Source of the DNA: an uncultured Pseudomonadales bacterium
Lineage (GTDB): Bacteria > Pseudomonadota > Gammaproteobacteria > Pseudomonadales > IMCC2047
Direction: 5' to 3'
Length of the DNA stretch: 47,435 nucleotides
NCBI GenBank assembly: GCA_947258415.1
Contig: CAMYIF010000005.1
Span: 1-47,435 of the forward strand
Below are positions 30,171-38,444 of the stretch, one piece after another. The translations under genes and the position numbers were made by a program. Below the pieces are notes generated by a model. That model was not told the origin of the DNA. It ran no database searches and saw only the letters and a program-made list of their open reading frames with translations. Numbering within the stretch: position 1 is the stretch's first letter; the number at the start of each line of letters is the position of its first letter.

Positions 30171-32290
30171 CCCCGTTCCCTTTTCCGTAACTCGGATAAA
30201 TTCTTTTTATTAGGTACACAAGAGCACTTTCTGACTTCGGCGAACACACTGCGTCCTGCCTGAGGTAAATCACCGGGTATAGCAACTGTTCCTGTGAGGG
30301 GGTCGTAGAGCGATGGCTCCAGCACCTTGTCATCGGTCAAATTGCGAATCGAAACAGCAACGCTGAGGCCATACGCCAGTTTTTTGCCCCTGAGGGTAAG
30401 GTCAATGGTCGTATAGTCATCAATATCACTACGCATATCACCTGAAGCACGTTTTCTGTCCATCACATGATTGAGCTGGGTATTGATCGACCAATAGTGC
30501 GATAACTCAATATTGGCCTGCAGGTAAATTTGATGTTGCGGTGCATTTGCCGCATCGGTATCGGTCTGTTCATCCTCCGATTTCTGATAGGCGTAGTTAC
30601 CTTTTATTTTCAGCCTGCGCATTGCATCCCAATCAAATTCAAGCTCAAGACCATGGCCAGTCTGGTTGCCGGAATTCTGGGCTACCGGCGTAAACCGGAT
30701 GATGTCCAGGAATTCGTAATAAAACAGGTTCATGCCAAACCGCAGGTCGCTGGTATGGTTGTAGTCAAATGCCAGTTCGTAGGTATCGATCCTTTCAGGG
30801 TCCAGGTTGGGATTACCGATGGCAATCGGGTTGGCCTGGTTAAACTGTTCGGCAAAGGAGGGCGCCCGAAATGCCGAACCGTATAAAAACTTGCTGGTCA
30901 GGTCGATGGTCGTATCCCAAACCAGCGCGAGACGTGGATTGGTCGTGGTACCAAAATCAGAATAATCATCAATTCTCAAACCGGCTGTCAGTGACCAGTC
31001 GCGGACAAAATCCCATTCGTCCTGAACAAAAACATACCTGACTGTTCGGTCCTCTTCCCGGTTAAAAATGGCCGCGCCACTGACGGGCATCACTGAACCC
31101 AGAAATGGCGGCGGGAACCCTGCACCAAAGTTTTTAGATTCTTCGATTCGGTATTGATCCAGCAGGTGATAGCCGGTGCCAATGCGAATCACATGATTTT
31201 CAAAACCGGTATAGAAGGTCGACAGGTCAAAACGGTAGTGCCGCTCGTAGTAGTCGGGGTTCCCGATAACCCCGTTAGGGAATGTGCCAAAGGCACCCGG
31301 AGGGTAGAGTTCCAGGTCCAGTTGCGTGGCCACATCATAAAAGCTGAAGCGGGTTTCCAGCTCCCAGTGTTCGTAGATTTCCGGATTTAGGTAAGTCACA
31401 TCCAGGTTGAACCGGTCGCTATTGCCTTCACCTTCGGTGTCCAGCGCTTGCGCTGCGCCACTACCGGTTTCAATATCTCGCCGTCCCTGGTAGCCCAGGC
31501 GAATACGCCAATACTCCTTGCTCAGGTCGATACGGGCATCGATGGATTCCCTGCCGGTATTGACACCACCAGGGGCCAGCGAGGCAGATGTTGCGAACAG
31601 GCCGTCAAAAGCAGTCTGGGCATCGGCGCCTATTTTTTCGTCATGACCTGAGGTATCGAGCAATTCCAGCGAAAATGCCACATCCCAACCTCTGACTTCA
31701 GTCCCGTAAAGGGCCCATGCTCGATGCTCATCGAAGCTGCCCGCCGAAATACCGGTTTCAACGCCATTAATTTCGTCGGCTGTTTTGGTGACAATATTGA
31801 TGGTACCGGCAAAGGCATCGGCGCCGTAGACGGCAGAACCCGGTCCGCGGATAACCTCAATCCTGGAAATATTTTCAACCGGCATCCCGCCCCAGGCTTC
31901 ACCCCTGTTGCCAAAAAGCAACTGGGTGGTTGGTATACCATTGATCAGCACAAGTACTTGCGGGTTAAATTCGGAATAGATTCCCCGGAAAGTAAAAATC
32001 GGCTCATAACCGGCGCCTTTCCTGGCGACATGAACGCCGGGCACCGATTCGAGTACTTCTGTTATGTCCCTGGCTCCCGTCTGCTGAATTTCTTCGGCCG
32101 TAATCAGCGTGGTAACCGCTGGCGCTTTTGAAATTAGTTGTTTTCTGCCAGTAGCGATGGAAACAAAATCCTCATCGCCGTACGAAAGTAATAAATCATT
32201 TCCTTCTACAACCTGATTTCCATATCCGTATTGGGAAAAACCGAGCAGGCAAATAATGCCACCCAAAAAGCACGGAATGTGATTTTTCAT
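30167..32290 (-). CDS. TonB-dependent outer-membrane receptor
   Basis: 707 residues. A signal peptide (about 1-24) is followed by a plug domain at about 50-170: PAVTTLITAEEIQQTGARDITEVLESVPGVHV-type sequence, VLVLINGIPTTQL, ISRIEVIRGPGSAVYGADAFAGTINIVTK. The beta-barrel covers the remainder, with LTAGLRIDDYSDFG, FRAPSFAEQFNQANP and NLDPERIDTYELAFDYN in the usual places. The last barrel strand (AGRSVFAEVRK) is followed by an unusual polar tail of about 20 residues containing two Cys instead of ending in an aromatic residue. The substrate is not deducible. A GAGGTGAGGG ribosome site precedes the ATG. It is first of a three-gene coupled set. Confidence 0.92.
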   Translation of the reverse strand: MKNHIPCFLGGIICLLGFSQYGYGNQVVEGNDLLLSYGDEDFVSIATGRKQLISKAPAVTTLITAEEIQQTGARDITEVLESVPGVHVARKGAGYEPIFTFRGIYSEFNPQVLVLINGIPTTQLLFGNRGEAWGGMPVENISRIEVIRGPGSAVYGADAFAGTINIVTKTADEINGVETGISAGSFDEHRAWALYGTEVRGWDVAFSLELLDTSGHDEKIGADAQTAFDGLFATSASLAPGGVNTGRESIDARIDLSKEYWRIRLGYQGRRDIETGSGAAQALDTEGEGNSDRFNLDVTYLNPEIYEHWELETRFSFYDVATQLDLELYPPGAFGTFPNGVIGNPDYYERHYRFDLSTFYTGFENHVIRIGTGYHLLDQYRIEESKNFGAGFPPPFLGSVMPVSGAAIFNREEDRTVRYVFVQDEWDFVRDWSLTAGLRIDDYSDFGTTTNPRLALVWDTTIDLTSKFLYGSAFRAPSFAEQFNQANPIAIGNPNLDPERIDTYELAFDYNHTSDLRFGMNLFYYEFLDIIRFTPVAQNSGNQTGHGLELEFDWDAMRRLKIKGNYAYQKSEDEQTDTDAANAPQHQIYLQANIELSHYWSINTQLNHVMDRKRASGDMRSDIDDYTTIDLTLRGKKLAYGLSVAVSIRNLTDDKVLEPSLYDPLTGTVAIPGDLPQAGRSVFAEVRKCSCVPNKKNLSELRKRERG

Positions 32291-32375
32291 TAACCCTCAC
32301 CTCAACTTACTGGGTATTACACCGAATATTTACAAACTTATTTTTATAGCTGTTTCATTAGTTTAGTCGGTATTT

Positions 32376-33188
32376 CTAGTTTTCCCATTTCCTTTGAGGT
32401 TTTCCTTCGTATGAAATGCGCTTGCACCTGAGCGGGAAGAAGGTTCCGGCGGGTTTATCAACGGCATCGATGTAACAGGCCATCATGCCAGCAGAATATA
32501 TCACAGCGCCCATTCGATAAAACTCTTTAGCTGTCAGCCCCTGATCTGCATATAACGCTGATGCAAAACCAGCGATATTGAGTTTCGTTCTATAGCGCAT
32601 TTTGATAAGTATTTTTTCTATTTCAAAGGCGAGCTTTACATGCGGGCCGTCGGAAGCACCCAACTCTTCCGCCAACCTTAATGCAACAGGAACCCTTTCA
32701 TCATTATTGGTTATTGGCCGACCAAAACCATAGGGCACGTTTTTACTAGCATCTATTTCATGCTTAACGACATCTACCAGTTCCTTGCCTTCGTCCACTA
32801 CTAATGTTTTAACCCGTGTAATAAAGTCCGCAGCAGCAAAACTTGCTTGCCCTCCGAAAAATTTGCTTTCAGATATCGCGGTTCCACAGGCTATTGCTAA
32901 CATACCCGTTGTTTTGGCAGATCCCGATATTGCCGCAACCCGATTGTTCCAGATTCTCGGTTCGGGGAAGCTGGTGCAAATGGCCCAGGTTCGGCTAAAA
33001 AGCTCGATTTGTTTTTTGCTAAGAAACTTGCCGGTGATGCTAAAAAACCAGATTTCAACCCAGTCTTTATCAAAAAATTCGGTAAACACATCCAGGCCCC
33101 TGAACACCACCCGTTCGCCCGCAAACCAGGCACCCATATCGGTTTCCCAGTTGTCTTCTCTCTCGATTAAAGTATCCGGTCCTTTCAT
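32376..33188 (-). CDS. Citrate-synthase-fold protein lacking the catalytic triad (B subunit)
   Basis: 270 residues resembling the citrate synthase/citryl-CoA lyase superfamily, shorter than a full citrate synthase. Matches to family motifs are recognisable but altered. LHG(G/L)A is FFGGQASF (His to Phe). GFGHRVY is GFGRPITNNDER (His to Arg). NVD is NIAGF (Asp to Ala). The C-terminal FPLRCKRISYEGKPQRKW keeps the typical Tyr-x-Gly ending. Standard Claisen condensation or citryl-CoA cleavage is therefore doubtful. It overlaps the preceding homologue by 4 bp, so the two probably form a heteromer. Other readings are a regulatory subunit or a CoA-ester enzyme with new chemistry. Confidence 0.7.
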   Translation of the reverse strand: MKGPDTLIEREDNWETDMGAWFAGERVVFRGLDVFTEFFDKDWVEIWFFSITGKFLSKKQIELFSRTWAICTSFPEPRIWNNRVAAISGSAKTTGMLAIACGTAISESKFFGGQASFAAADFITRVKTLVVDEGKELVDVVKHEIDASKNVPYGFGRPITNNDERVPVALRLAEELGASDGPHVKLAFEIEKILIKMRYRTKLNIAGFASALYADQGLTAKEFYRMGAVIYSAGMMACYIDAVDKPAGTFFPLRCKRISYEGKPQRKWEN

Positions 33189-34036
33189 TTGTTTATCTTT
33201 TCGAGATTATCTTTAACAGGTCCGGGATCGTTGGAAAGCTTTAACCCATCGGCAAAAAACGGGTATTTAGCCAGGCCATTATGCCTTTGTTCAAGCGCAT
33301 GCGCGCCTGCGCCGGGTAGTCGCAGAATCATAAACAGCATTTCAGCCTGCTCGTCCGTGAAGCCCAAATCGATAAAAGCAGCTGCGATTACTCCTACCAT
33401 AGCCAAGGGATTTCCGCTAAAGCCTTCAACGGATTCCCTGTTTTGTTTTAACCACTGCAATTGGCCTGCTTCCCCGATCTCGATCGACGACAGGTAATCC
33501 AGGGTTTGCTTAACGGGTGTTGAACAACTGCTACCGTAAGGATCAAAACCCGGGATATGCTCGATGTCCGGCCACGCTTTTACATCATCCTGTTTTTCAT
33601 AATTAGTCAGTTTATCCTGCCAAATTGCCAAATCCTTTCCACAGGTATTAATTAACCTGATGGCCAAAAACATTTCCCGGGCACCACCATATTGCCCGGA
33701 ACCGGGCCCAAGTGCGCCAATCAGGCAAGATGCAGCAATAGACCCACCTGCACCCCCGCTCATGGCAGCCCTGACACTTAGGTCGCGAGGCCCGGGATTT
33801 GCCAATGCTACGGCGACTCCTTCCAGAAGCTTTGTTTGAGTTTTTGAGGGTGGCTCAAGTTTGAAGAGAAGGTACAGATACTCGACCCAGCTGACTTTTC
33901 CCAGCAGGTCGCCGTAGACGTCAAAACCCGAGCAATAGCAGGCTTGTGCAGCGAAGGGATTATCGGGTTCGGGGATTTCTTGCCAGATTTTACTGTGAAT
34001 GACATCTTTTTGCCTAGGCTTGCCCGCGTCCGTCAT
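33185..34036 (-). CDS. Citrate-synthase-fold protein lacking the catalytic triad (A subunit)
   Basis: 283 residues, paralogous in fold to the next gene. Family landmarks: SCLIGALGPGSGQYGGAREM (LHGGA position, His to Tyr), IPGFDPYGSSC (GFGH position, His to Pro), EGFSGNPLAMVGVIAAAF (NVD region, no matching Asp seen) and MILRLPGAGAHALEQR, close to the RxxGxxAHxxEQ helix of citryl-CoA lyases. As with its partner the three catalytic positions are changed. It begins 6 bp after the ThDP enzyme stop and overlaps the B subunit by 4 bp, arguing for a three-protein functional unit. Superfamily call firm, function unknown. Confidence 0.72.
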   Translation of the reverse strand: MTDAGKPRQKDVIHSKIWQEIPEPDNPFAAQACYCSGFDVYGDLLGKVSWVEYLYLLFKLEPPSKTQTKLLEGVAVALANPGPRDLSVRAAMSGGAGGSIAASCLIGALGPGSGQYGGAREMFLAIRLINTCGKDLAIWQDKLTNYEKQDDVKAWPDIEHIPGFDPYGSSCSTPVKQTLDYLSSIEIGEAGQLQWLKQNRESVEGFSGNPLAMVGVIAAAFIDLGFTDEQAEMLFMILRLPGAGAHALEQRHNGLAKYPFFADGLKLSNDPGPVKDNLEKINK

Positions 34037-34042
34037 CGCGTT

Positions 34043-35914
34043 TTATTTCAATCCATTTATGCGGGTAGCCAAGGGTGGCACTTCGTCAGCATCGATAACG
34101 ACATCAATAACGGTTGGTCCATTGCGTTTCAATATCGCCTCGATGTTCAGTTCGTGTAGTTCATCAGGCTTGGTAATCTGGTAACCTGGAATGCCCATGG
34201 ATTCTGCCAGTTTTGCGTAATTAGCAGCGGGCAATTGATGGCCGATGCTTGCAGATTTATTCATGATTTGTCCATGCTTGACCATACCCAGTGACGAGTC
34301 ATTCATAATCAGGAAGGTCACTTTCAGGTTATTTTGTAAGGCCACGGTGATTTCATTGCCGTACATCAGGAAGCCGCCGTCACCAATGATGCAAACTATG
34401 TGTTCATCCGGATTTGCCAACGACGCGCCAATGGCACTACCCACCGACCATCCCATCGAGCAGAAATCTGTGCACACCTGGAACAGCCCGCCATGTTGAT
34501 GCCGCCGACCGTCTTCATACCAGCGATCAAGTGATCGACGCTGACCCAACCGCCGGTCGAAAGGGTTCAGGTAATGTATTGCCCAGGCAAGGTTGTTACC
34601 TGCGTCTGCAAAGTATTTTGTATGAGCAGGGAAGATTTTCGTCAACTGGTGCATCAGCCACTGGGGTTTGATCGGCACCGAGTCATCAAAGATTTTTCGA
34701 GGCTCATCCAGGGTAAAATGCATGATATCATCGTATTTGGAATCATCTTTTTTGGCATTTTCCAGCCGTTCGCTTAATTCAATACCACTTTGAAGGCTGG
34801 TGTTTTGGGTAATGCCCTGGATAATCAGTTCATCCAGCACCTTGCTGAAAATGGAGAGAATATTTCCCCTGACATGCAGTTTTGCCATCGGTGTGCGAAT
34901 AAGGTTTGCCTCATCCGCTTCCACGTGGATAAGCCGATCATTCAGCAGTGTGTCTGCATCCCAGGCATTGCTGTTGAATTCGCCCAAAGAGGTTCCCACG
35001 GCGACCACGGTTTCAACTTCGGGATCGGCAAGCGCTTCATTGGCGCTTTTATGTCCGGCGAAACCAATCACACCCTTAAACTGCGGGTGGTAAGGGCTGA
35101 TAAAGCTTTTAGCATCGGGCATGGCGACAACCGACGAGCCCAGCAGACAAGCAATATCTATAATTAAACTTGCCGCGTCCCTGGTGCCGACGCCAAGAAC
35201 AAATACAACCTTTTTACCCTTCGACAACTGTTTGCAGAGCTCTGTTACAGCCTCTTTATCCTGCATTAACGGTCGCTTAACGGCTTTGTTTAAATCATAG
35301 GACGGCCCGTGTTGAGGCAAGCTTGCCTTTAAAATATCAGAAGGGATACTTAAATGCACTGGACCGTAGGGTGGGCGCAGGGCTGTCATAATGGCCGAAA
35401 TTAATTTGTTTTCAAGCTGGCCGATATGACTGACGAAGGAATTATAGAGTGTACAAAATTGATACATACCGACCACATTGACGCCGGTATCGCCTGACTC
35501 CTGCAAGGCTTTACGGCCAAACTTATCATGGACAGTTTGTGGCGTAATCACCAAGAGGGGAACGTTGTTCTCGTAAGCCGAAGCAACGCCGGTAAGCATG
35601 TTGGTTGCCCCCGGGCCTGTGGTTGAGCAACATACACCCAGATGGCCCGAGTTTTTTGCATAGCCACTAGCCATGAATGCAGCGCCGGTTTCGTGCCGGG
35701 CGATGATTGAGCGAATGCCATTGCTTGCTTCGCTTCGGGCCAGGGCATTGTAAAGCGCTTCTATTGCGCCACCCGGTATGCCAAACACATACTCGACATC
35801 GATTTGCTCAAGGTATTGGAGGATCAGGTCAGCGACGCGGACTTCCAGTTCGACACTTGACACGCTCGGGTCATCAAGAGACTTTTTGGCCAGGCCAAGC
35901 GCGTTTATACCCAT
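34043..35914 (-). CDS. Thiamin-diphosphate-dependent enzyme, acetolactate-synthase-like
   Basis: 623 residues with the three-domain layout of the acetohydroxyacid synthase/oxalyl-CoA decarboxylase family. The N-terminal pyrimidine-binding domain has VFGIPGGAIEALYNAL and the activating Glu75 (RHETGAAFMASGYAK). The C-terminal domain has the ThDP/Mg motif GDGG...N from 511 with Asn538. It carries out decarboxylation and/or carboligation of a 2-oxo acid or a 2-hydroxyacyl group; the substrate is not apparent. No small regulatory subunit (ilvN) is adjacent, which argues against ordinary valine synthesis. It leads an operon with two citrate-synthase-fold proteins, suggesting C-C bond chemistry on a CoA ester. 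Confidence 0.85.
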   Translation of the reverse strand: MGINALGLAKKSLDDPSVSSVELEVRVADLILQYLEQIDVEYVFGIPGGAIEALYNALARSEASNGIRSIIARHETGAAFMASGYAKNSGHLGVCCSTTGPGATNMLTGVASAYENNVPLLVITPQTVHDKFGRKALQESGDTGVNVVGMYQFCTLYNSFVSHIGQLENKLISAIMTALRPPYGPVHLSIPSDILKASLPQHGPSYDLNKAVKRPLMQDKEAVTELCKQLSKGKKVVFVLGVGTRDAASLIIDIACLLGSSVVAMPDAKSFISPYHPQFKGVIGFAGHKSANEALADPEVETVVAVGTSLGEFNSNAWDADTLLNDRLIHVEADEANLIRTPMAKLHVRGNILSIFSKVLDELIIQGITQNTSLQSGIELSERLENAKKDDSKYDDIMHFTLDEPRKIFDDSVPIKPQWLMHQLTKIFPAHTKYFADAGNNLAWAIHYLNPFDRRLGQRRSLDRWYEDGRRHQHGGLFQVCTDFCSMGWSVGSAIGASLANPDEHIVCIIGDGGFLMYGNEITVALQNNLKVTFLIMNDSSLGMVKHGQIMNKSASIGHQLPAANYAKLAESMGIPGYQITKPDELHELNIEAILKRNGPTVIDVVIDADEVPPLATRINGLK

Positions 35915-35968
35915 TCAAGCTCTCAGTTATAGTTATCTTTTCAGGAAATACTCAAACCAACAGACGCG

Positions 35969-35986
35969 CCCCCAGCACCATGGGGG
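35969..35986 (-). promoter_or_regulatory. GC hairpin in the leader of the ThDP-enzyme operon
   Basis: CCCCCA and TGGGGG form a perfect 6-bp inverted repeat around a 6-nt loop, within the presumed 5' untranslated region and 55 bp before the start codon. It may act as an RNA hairpin or as an operator; there is no U-tract, so it is not a terminator. Confidence 0.4.
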
Positions 35987-35990
35987 ACAA

Positions 35991-36018
35991 AATATAATGA
36001 AACGCCCAGCCTATGCAA
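35991..36018 (-). promoter_or_regulatory. Promoter candidate of the ThDP-enzyme operon
   Basis: On the minus strand TTGCAT (36018-36013), a 16-bp spacer and TATATT (35996-35991) make an acceptable sigma-70 promoter about 77 bp before the start codon. It lies in the 201-bp gap after the endonuclease/phosphatase gene; nothing else is recognised in that gap. Confidence 0.45.
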
Positions 36019-36115
36019 GCCTAACTTATTGAATTAACGAAAATTCACAGAAGTTTCGTTATTTAAATCCCTATTATTATCGGCTTTACTCATGTCGACT
36101 TGATGGCAATTTGGT

Positions 36116-36979
36116 TTAGTGAAAAGCGTTGAAATGCAATGGTAGCTCGACTTCCATAGCGATAGGAAGGTGGTCAGAAGTGCAGCAGGGCAATACTTCC
36201 GCATGCTTGATGTTCAAGCTTGGGCTGACCAGAATATGGTCCAGATGATGGGTTGGTCGCCAACTGGGATATGTATTGAATGTTCCTGTTGCCGATTTTA
36301 ATTTGATCTCGGATAAGGGTGACAGGTTTAAAATATGGTCAGCACCACTATTCAGGTCGCCCATAATAATGACATGCTTGAAATCGGAGATTATTTCTTT
36401 CACGTATGATAATTGGTTTTGCCTGGCACGGGCACCCAGAGACAAGTGAAGTACAACCAGGACCAGCGGGTTATCAGCGGTACCAAAATGAGCCACGATG
36501 GCACCACGTCCCGGTATCAGGCCGGGCAGCTTATAGTCTTCGATTCGTTGCGGGCGCAGTTTACTCAACACGCCATTGCTGTGTTGCCCCCACTTACCCA
36601 GGTTGCGGTTGAGTTGCTGATACCAATAAGGGAATCCTGCGCTACATGCCAAATACTGAACCTGGTTTGTGTACCCACTTCTCCGGCTGCCACCATCAGC
36701 TTCCTGAAGGGCAACAAAGTCAAATCGGGCCAGTTGAGCCGCGATGGCATCAAGGTTTTTTGTTCTGCGTGGGTGCGGCAGCAAGTGCTGCCAACCTCGG
36801 GTCAGGTAATGACGATACGCAGCACTCTGGATGCCAACCTGTATGTTGTGGCTTAACAGCTTAATCGTTTTCCTGTTTTGGTTAAAAACATGACTCTCTT
36901 GCACTTGACGAAACGACGCCACGGAGACAGGTGCGGCCTCGGCGGATTTTGATAGATGAGGAGTCAAATGTCTTAGCAT
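36116..36979 (-). CDS. Endonuclease/exonuclease/phosphatase (EEP) family protein
   Basis: 287 residues with all EEP core motifs: LLSHNIQ (metal-binding Asn), ALQEAD (Glu), VVLHLSL (His), IMGDLNSG (Asp/Asn), HHLDHILVS and TSDHLPIAMEV (catalytic Asp-His). The family cleaves phosphodiesters of nucleic acids, phospholipids or inositides; the substrate cannot be inferred. No clear signal peptide: a polar 35-residue leader precedes the domain. It follows dsbA by 31 bp and is probably co-transcribed with it. Confidence 0.85.
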   Translation of the reverse strand: MLRHLTPHLSKSAEAAPVSVASFRQVQESHVFNQNRKTIKLLSHNIQVGIQSAAYRHYLTRGWQHLLPHPRRTKNLDAIAAQLARFDFVALQEADGGSRRSGYTNQVQYLACSAGFPYWYQQLNRNLGKWGQHSNGVLSKLRPQRIEDYKLPGLIPGRGAIVAHFGTADNPLVLVVLHLSLGARARQNQLSYVKEIISDFKHVIIMGDLNSGADHILNLSPLSEIKLKSATGTFNTYPSWRPTHHLDHILVSPSLNIKHAEVLPCCTSDHLPIAMEVELPLHFNAFH

Positions 36980-37010
36980 TACAATTGCCTATGATAAAAC
37001 TGCAGCAATG

Positions 37011-37646
37011 TTACGGTCTGGCCGACCGCTCTTTTTCGACAAGAAAGTCGACCACGTCAAATAGTCCTTGCGGGCCTGCTTTCATTGTCGTGCTGACCCG
37101 ATATTTACCATTTACTATAATAGCAGGTACCCCGGATGCGCGATAATTTCTTTGCTTTGCTTTTGCCTGGTTTATTTTACTTTTTACAGCAAATGAGGAG
37201 AATACCTTGTTAAATTCGTCCTCATTCACGCCCTGGCTTGCATAGAACCCGGCCAGTGAGGCCTGGTCGGCGAGCTGTTGTCCGTACCTGTGAATCGCGG
37301 TAAATAACGCTTCGTGCGTCTTGTCAACAACACCAAGCACCTCGGCTGCATAGTAGGCTTTACCATGATCCAGCCAACTAGAGGCCATCAACCCGGGCAT
37401 GCGCTTGAATTCAACGTAATCAGGAGCTTCTGCGACCCATTTATTCAGGCTTGGCTCAAGTGCATAACAGTGGGGACAGCCATACCAGAAAAGCTCAAGC
37501 ACCTCCACTTTGTCAGCATTCGCCGTAGCCACTGGCTTGGATAGTTGCACATAATGATCGCCTTCCTGGTATTTGTCTGATTCTGCGCAGGCTGCCAGGG
37601 GAAAGATCAGTAAAAGCAATACGGCTCGCTTTAAAAGCACAAGCAT
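37011..37646 (-). CDS. dsbA: DsbA-family thiol:disulfide oxidoreductase, possible lipoprotein
   Basis: 211 residues. The thioredoxin-fold active site CPHC lies at 57-60 (ELFWYGCPHCYALEP) and the cis-Pro loop GVPAIIVNGKY near the C terminus. It introduces disulfides into exported proteins. The N-terminal export signal ends LAAC with Cys20, which fits a lipobox; the usual DsbA has a cleaved signal without Cys, so this copy may be lipid-anchored. Position next to cytochromes c4 and c5 is the Pseudomonas order, where these periplasmic proteins cluster. Confidence 0.92.
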   Translation of the reverse strand: MLVLLKRAVLLLLIFPLAACAESDKYQEGDHYVQLSKPVATANADKVEVLELFWYGCPHCYALEPSLNKWVAEAPDYVEFKRMPGLMASSWLDHGKAYYAAEVLGVVDKTHEALFTAIHRYGQQLADQASLAGFYASQGVNEDEFNKVFSSFAVKSKINQAKAKQRNYRASGVPAIIVNGKYRVSTTMKAGPQGLFDVVDFLVEKERSARP

Positions 37647-37740
37647 AAAATACTCCTTATAAGTAATTCTTGGTCACTCAGACAAGTATAAGACAAATAA
37701 TTTCATTCGTGAGTGAAAATAATTCTTGTGATTCCGAACA

Positions 37741-37768
37741 AAAAAAGGCGGCTGTCGCCGCCTTTTTT
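37741..37768 (-). terminator. Rho-independent terminator after the cytochrome c4 gene
   Basis: GGCGGC (37747-37752) pairs with GCCGCC (37757-37762) around TGTC, extended by A6/T6 flanks that supply a T-tract on both strands. On the minus strand it lies 27 bp after the cytochrome c4 stop, ahead of dsbA. Confidence 0.88.
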
Positions 37769-37794
37769 AACTGTTTGCTTTAGGCTAACTATGT

Positions 37795-38400
37795 CTAGTG
37801 CAATCCGGAGATGTAACTGGCAAGTGCTTCAATTTCATTGTCATTTAAACGAAAGGCTGTGGCTCGCATGATTTTACTATCGCCATCGTTGGTGCGTTCA
37901 CCGGCACGAAACGCTTTCAATTGCGTTGCAATATATTCGGCATGCTGGCCACTTAAGGCCGGGAAGCCTGCAGGCGCATTGCCCGAACCGGTTGGAGAAT
38001 GACAAGCAGTGCAAGCCGCTACGCCGGTTTCCTTGTTGCCGGACCGGTAAAGTTTTTCTCCCAGGCTAACCAGCTCTTCTTTAGCCTTGCCAATACTCGA
38101 ATTTTGGCTTGCAAAATAGGCGGCGATATTTTCCAGATCCTTATTGGACATACCGTCAAGAATACCTGTCATCGCAGCGATAGAACGCCTGCCTTCTTTA
38201 ACGTCCTGCATTTGCTTAACCAAATAGCGTGTATTTTGTCCGGCCAACTTGGGAAAACTTGGCACCACACTATTTCCATCCACCCCATGACAGCCTGCGC
38301 AAACTGCCGACTTGGCCTTGCCTGCTGCCGCATCACCAGCTGCAAATGCAAGGCTGCTCATGCCCATAAAGATAAAGAAAAATGCTACTAATTTTTTCAT
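37795..38400 (-). CDS. Cytochrome c4 (diheme)
   Basis: 201 residues from the ATG at 38400; six upstream codons are unlikely because they precede a clean signal peptide (MKKLVAFFFIFMGMSSLAFA). Two class I cytochrome c halves follow, with heme motifs CAGCH at 34-38 and CTACH at 130-134. The axial-Met regions are AAMTGI and KIMRAT. Cytochrome c4 is a periplasmic, often membrane-associated donor to terminal oxidases. It is 44 bp downstream of a cytochrome c5 gene, the arrangement in Pseudomonas. Confidence 0.92.
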   Translation of the reverse strand: MKKLVAFFFIFMGMSSLAFAAGDAAAGKAKSAVCAGCHGVDGNSVVPSFPKLAGQNTRYLVKQMQDVKEGRRSIAAMTGILDGMSNKDLENIAAYFASQNSSIGKAKEELVSLGEKLYRSGNKETGVAACTACHSPTGSGNAPAGFPALSGQHAEYIATQLKAFRAGERTNDGDSKIMRATAFRLNDNEIEALASYISGLH

Positions 38401-38444
38401 TGAATTTCTCGCGATCAATTGAAAAGAATCGTCACTCTAACCTG

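Noticed and set aside
32376-34036. Reading the two citrate-synthase-like genes as one gene split by a frameshift
   Set aside because: Each has its own start and both contain counterparts of the same family motifs (LHGGA-like and GFGH-like segments), so they are paralogues, not halves.
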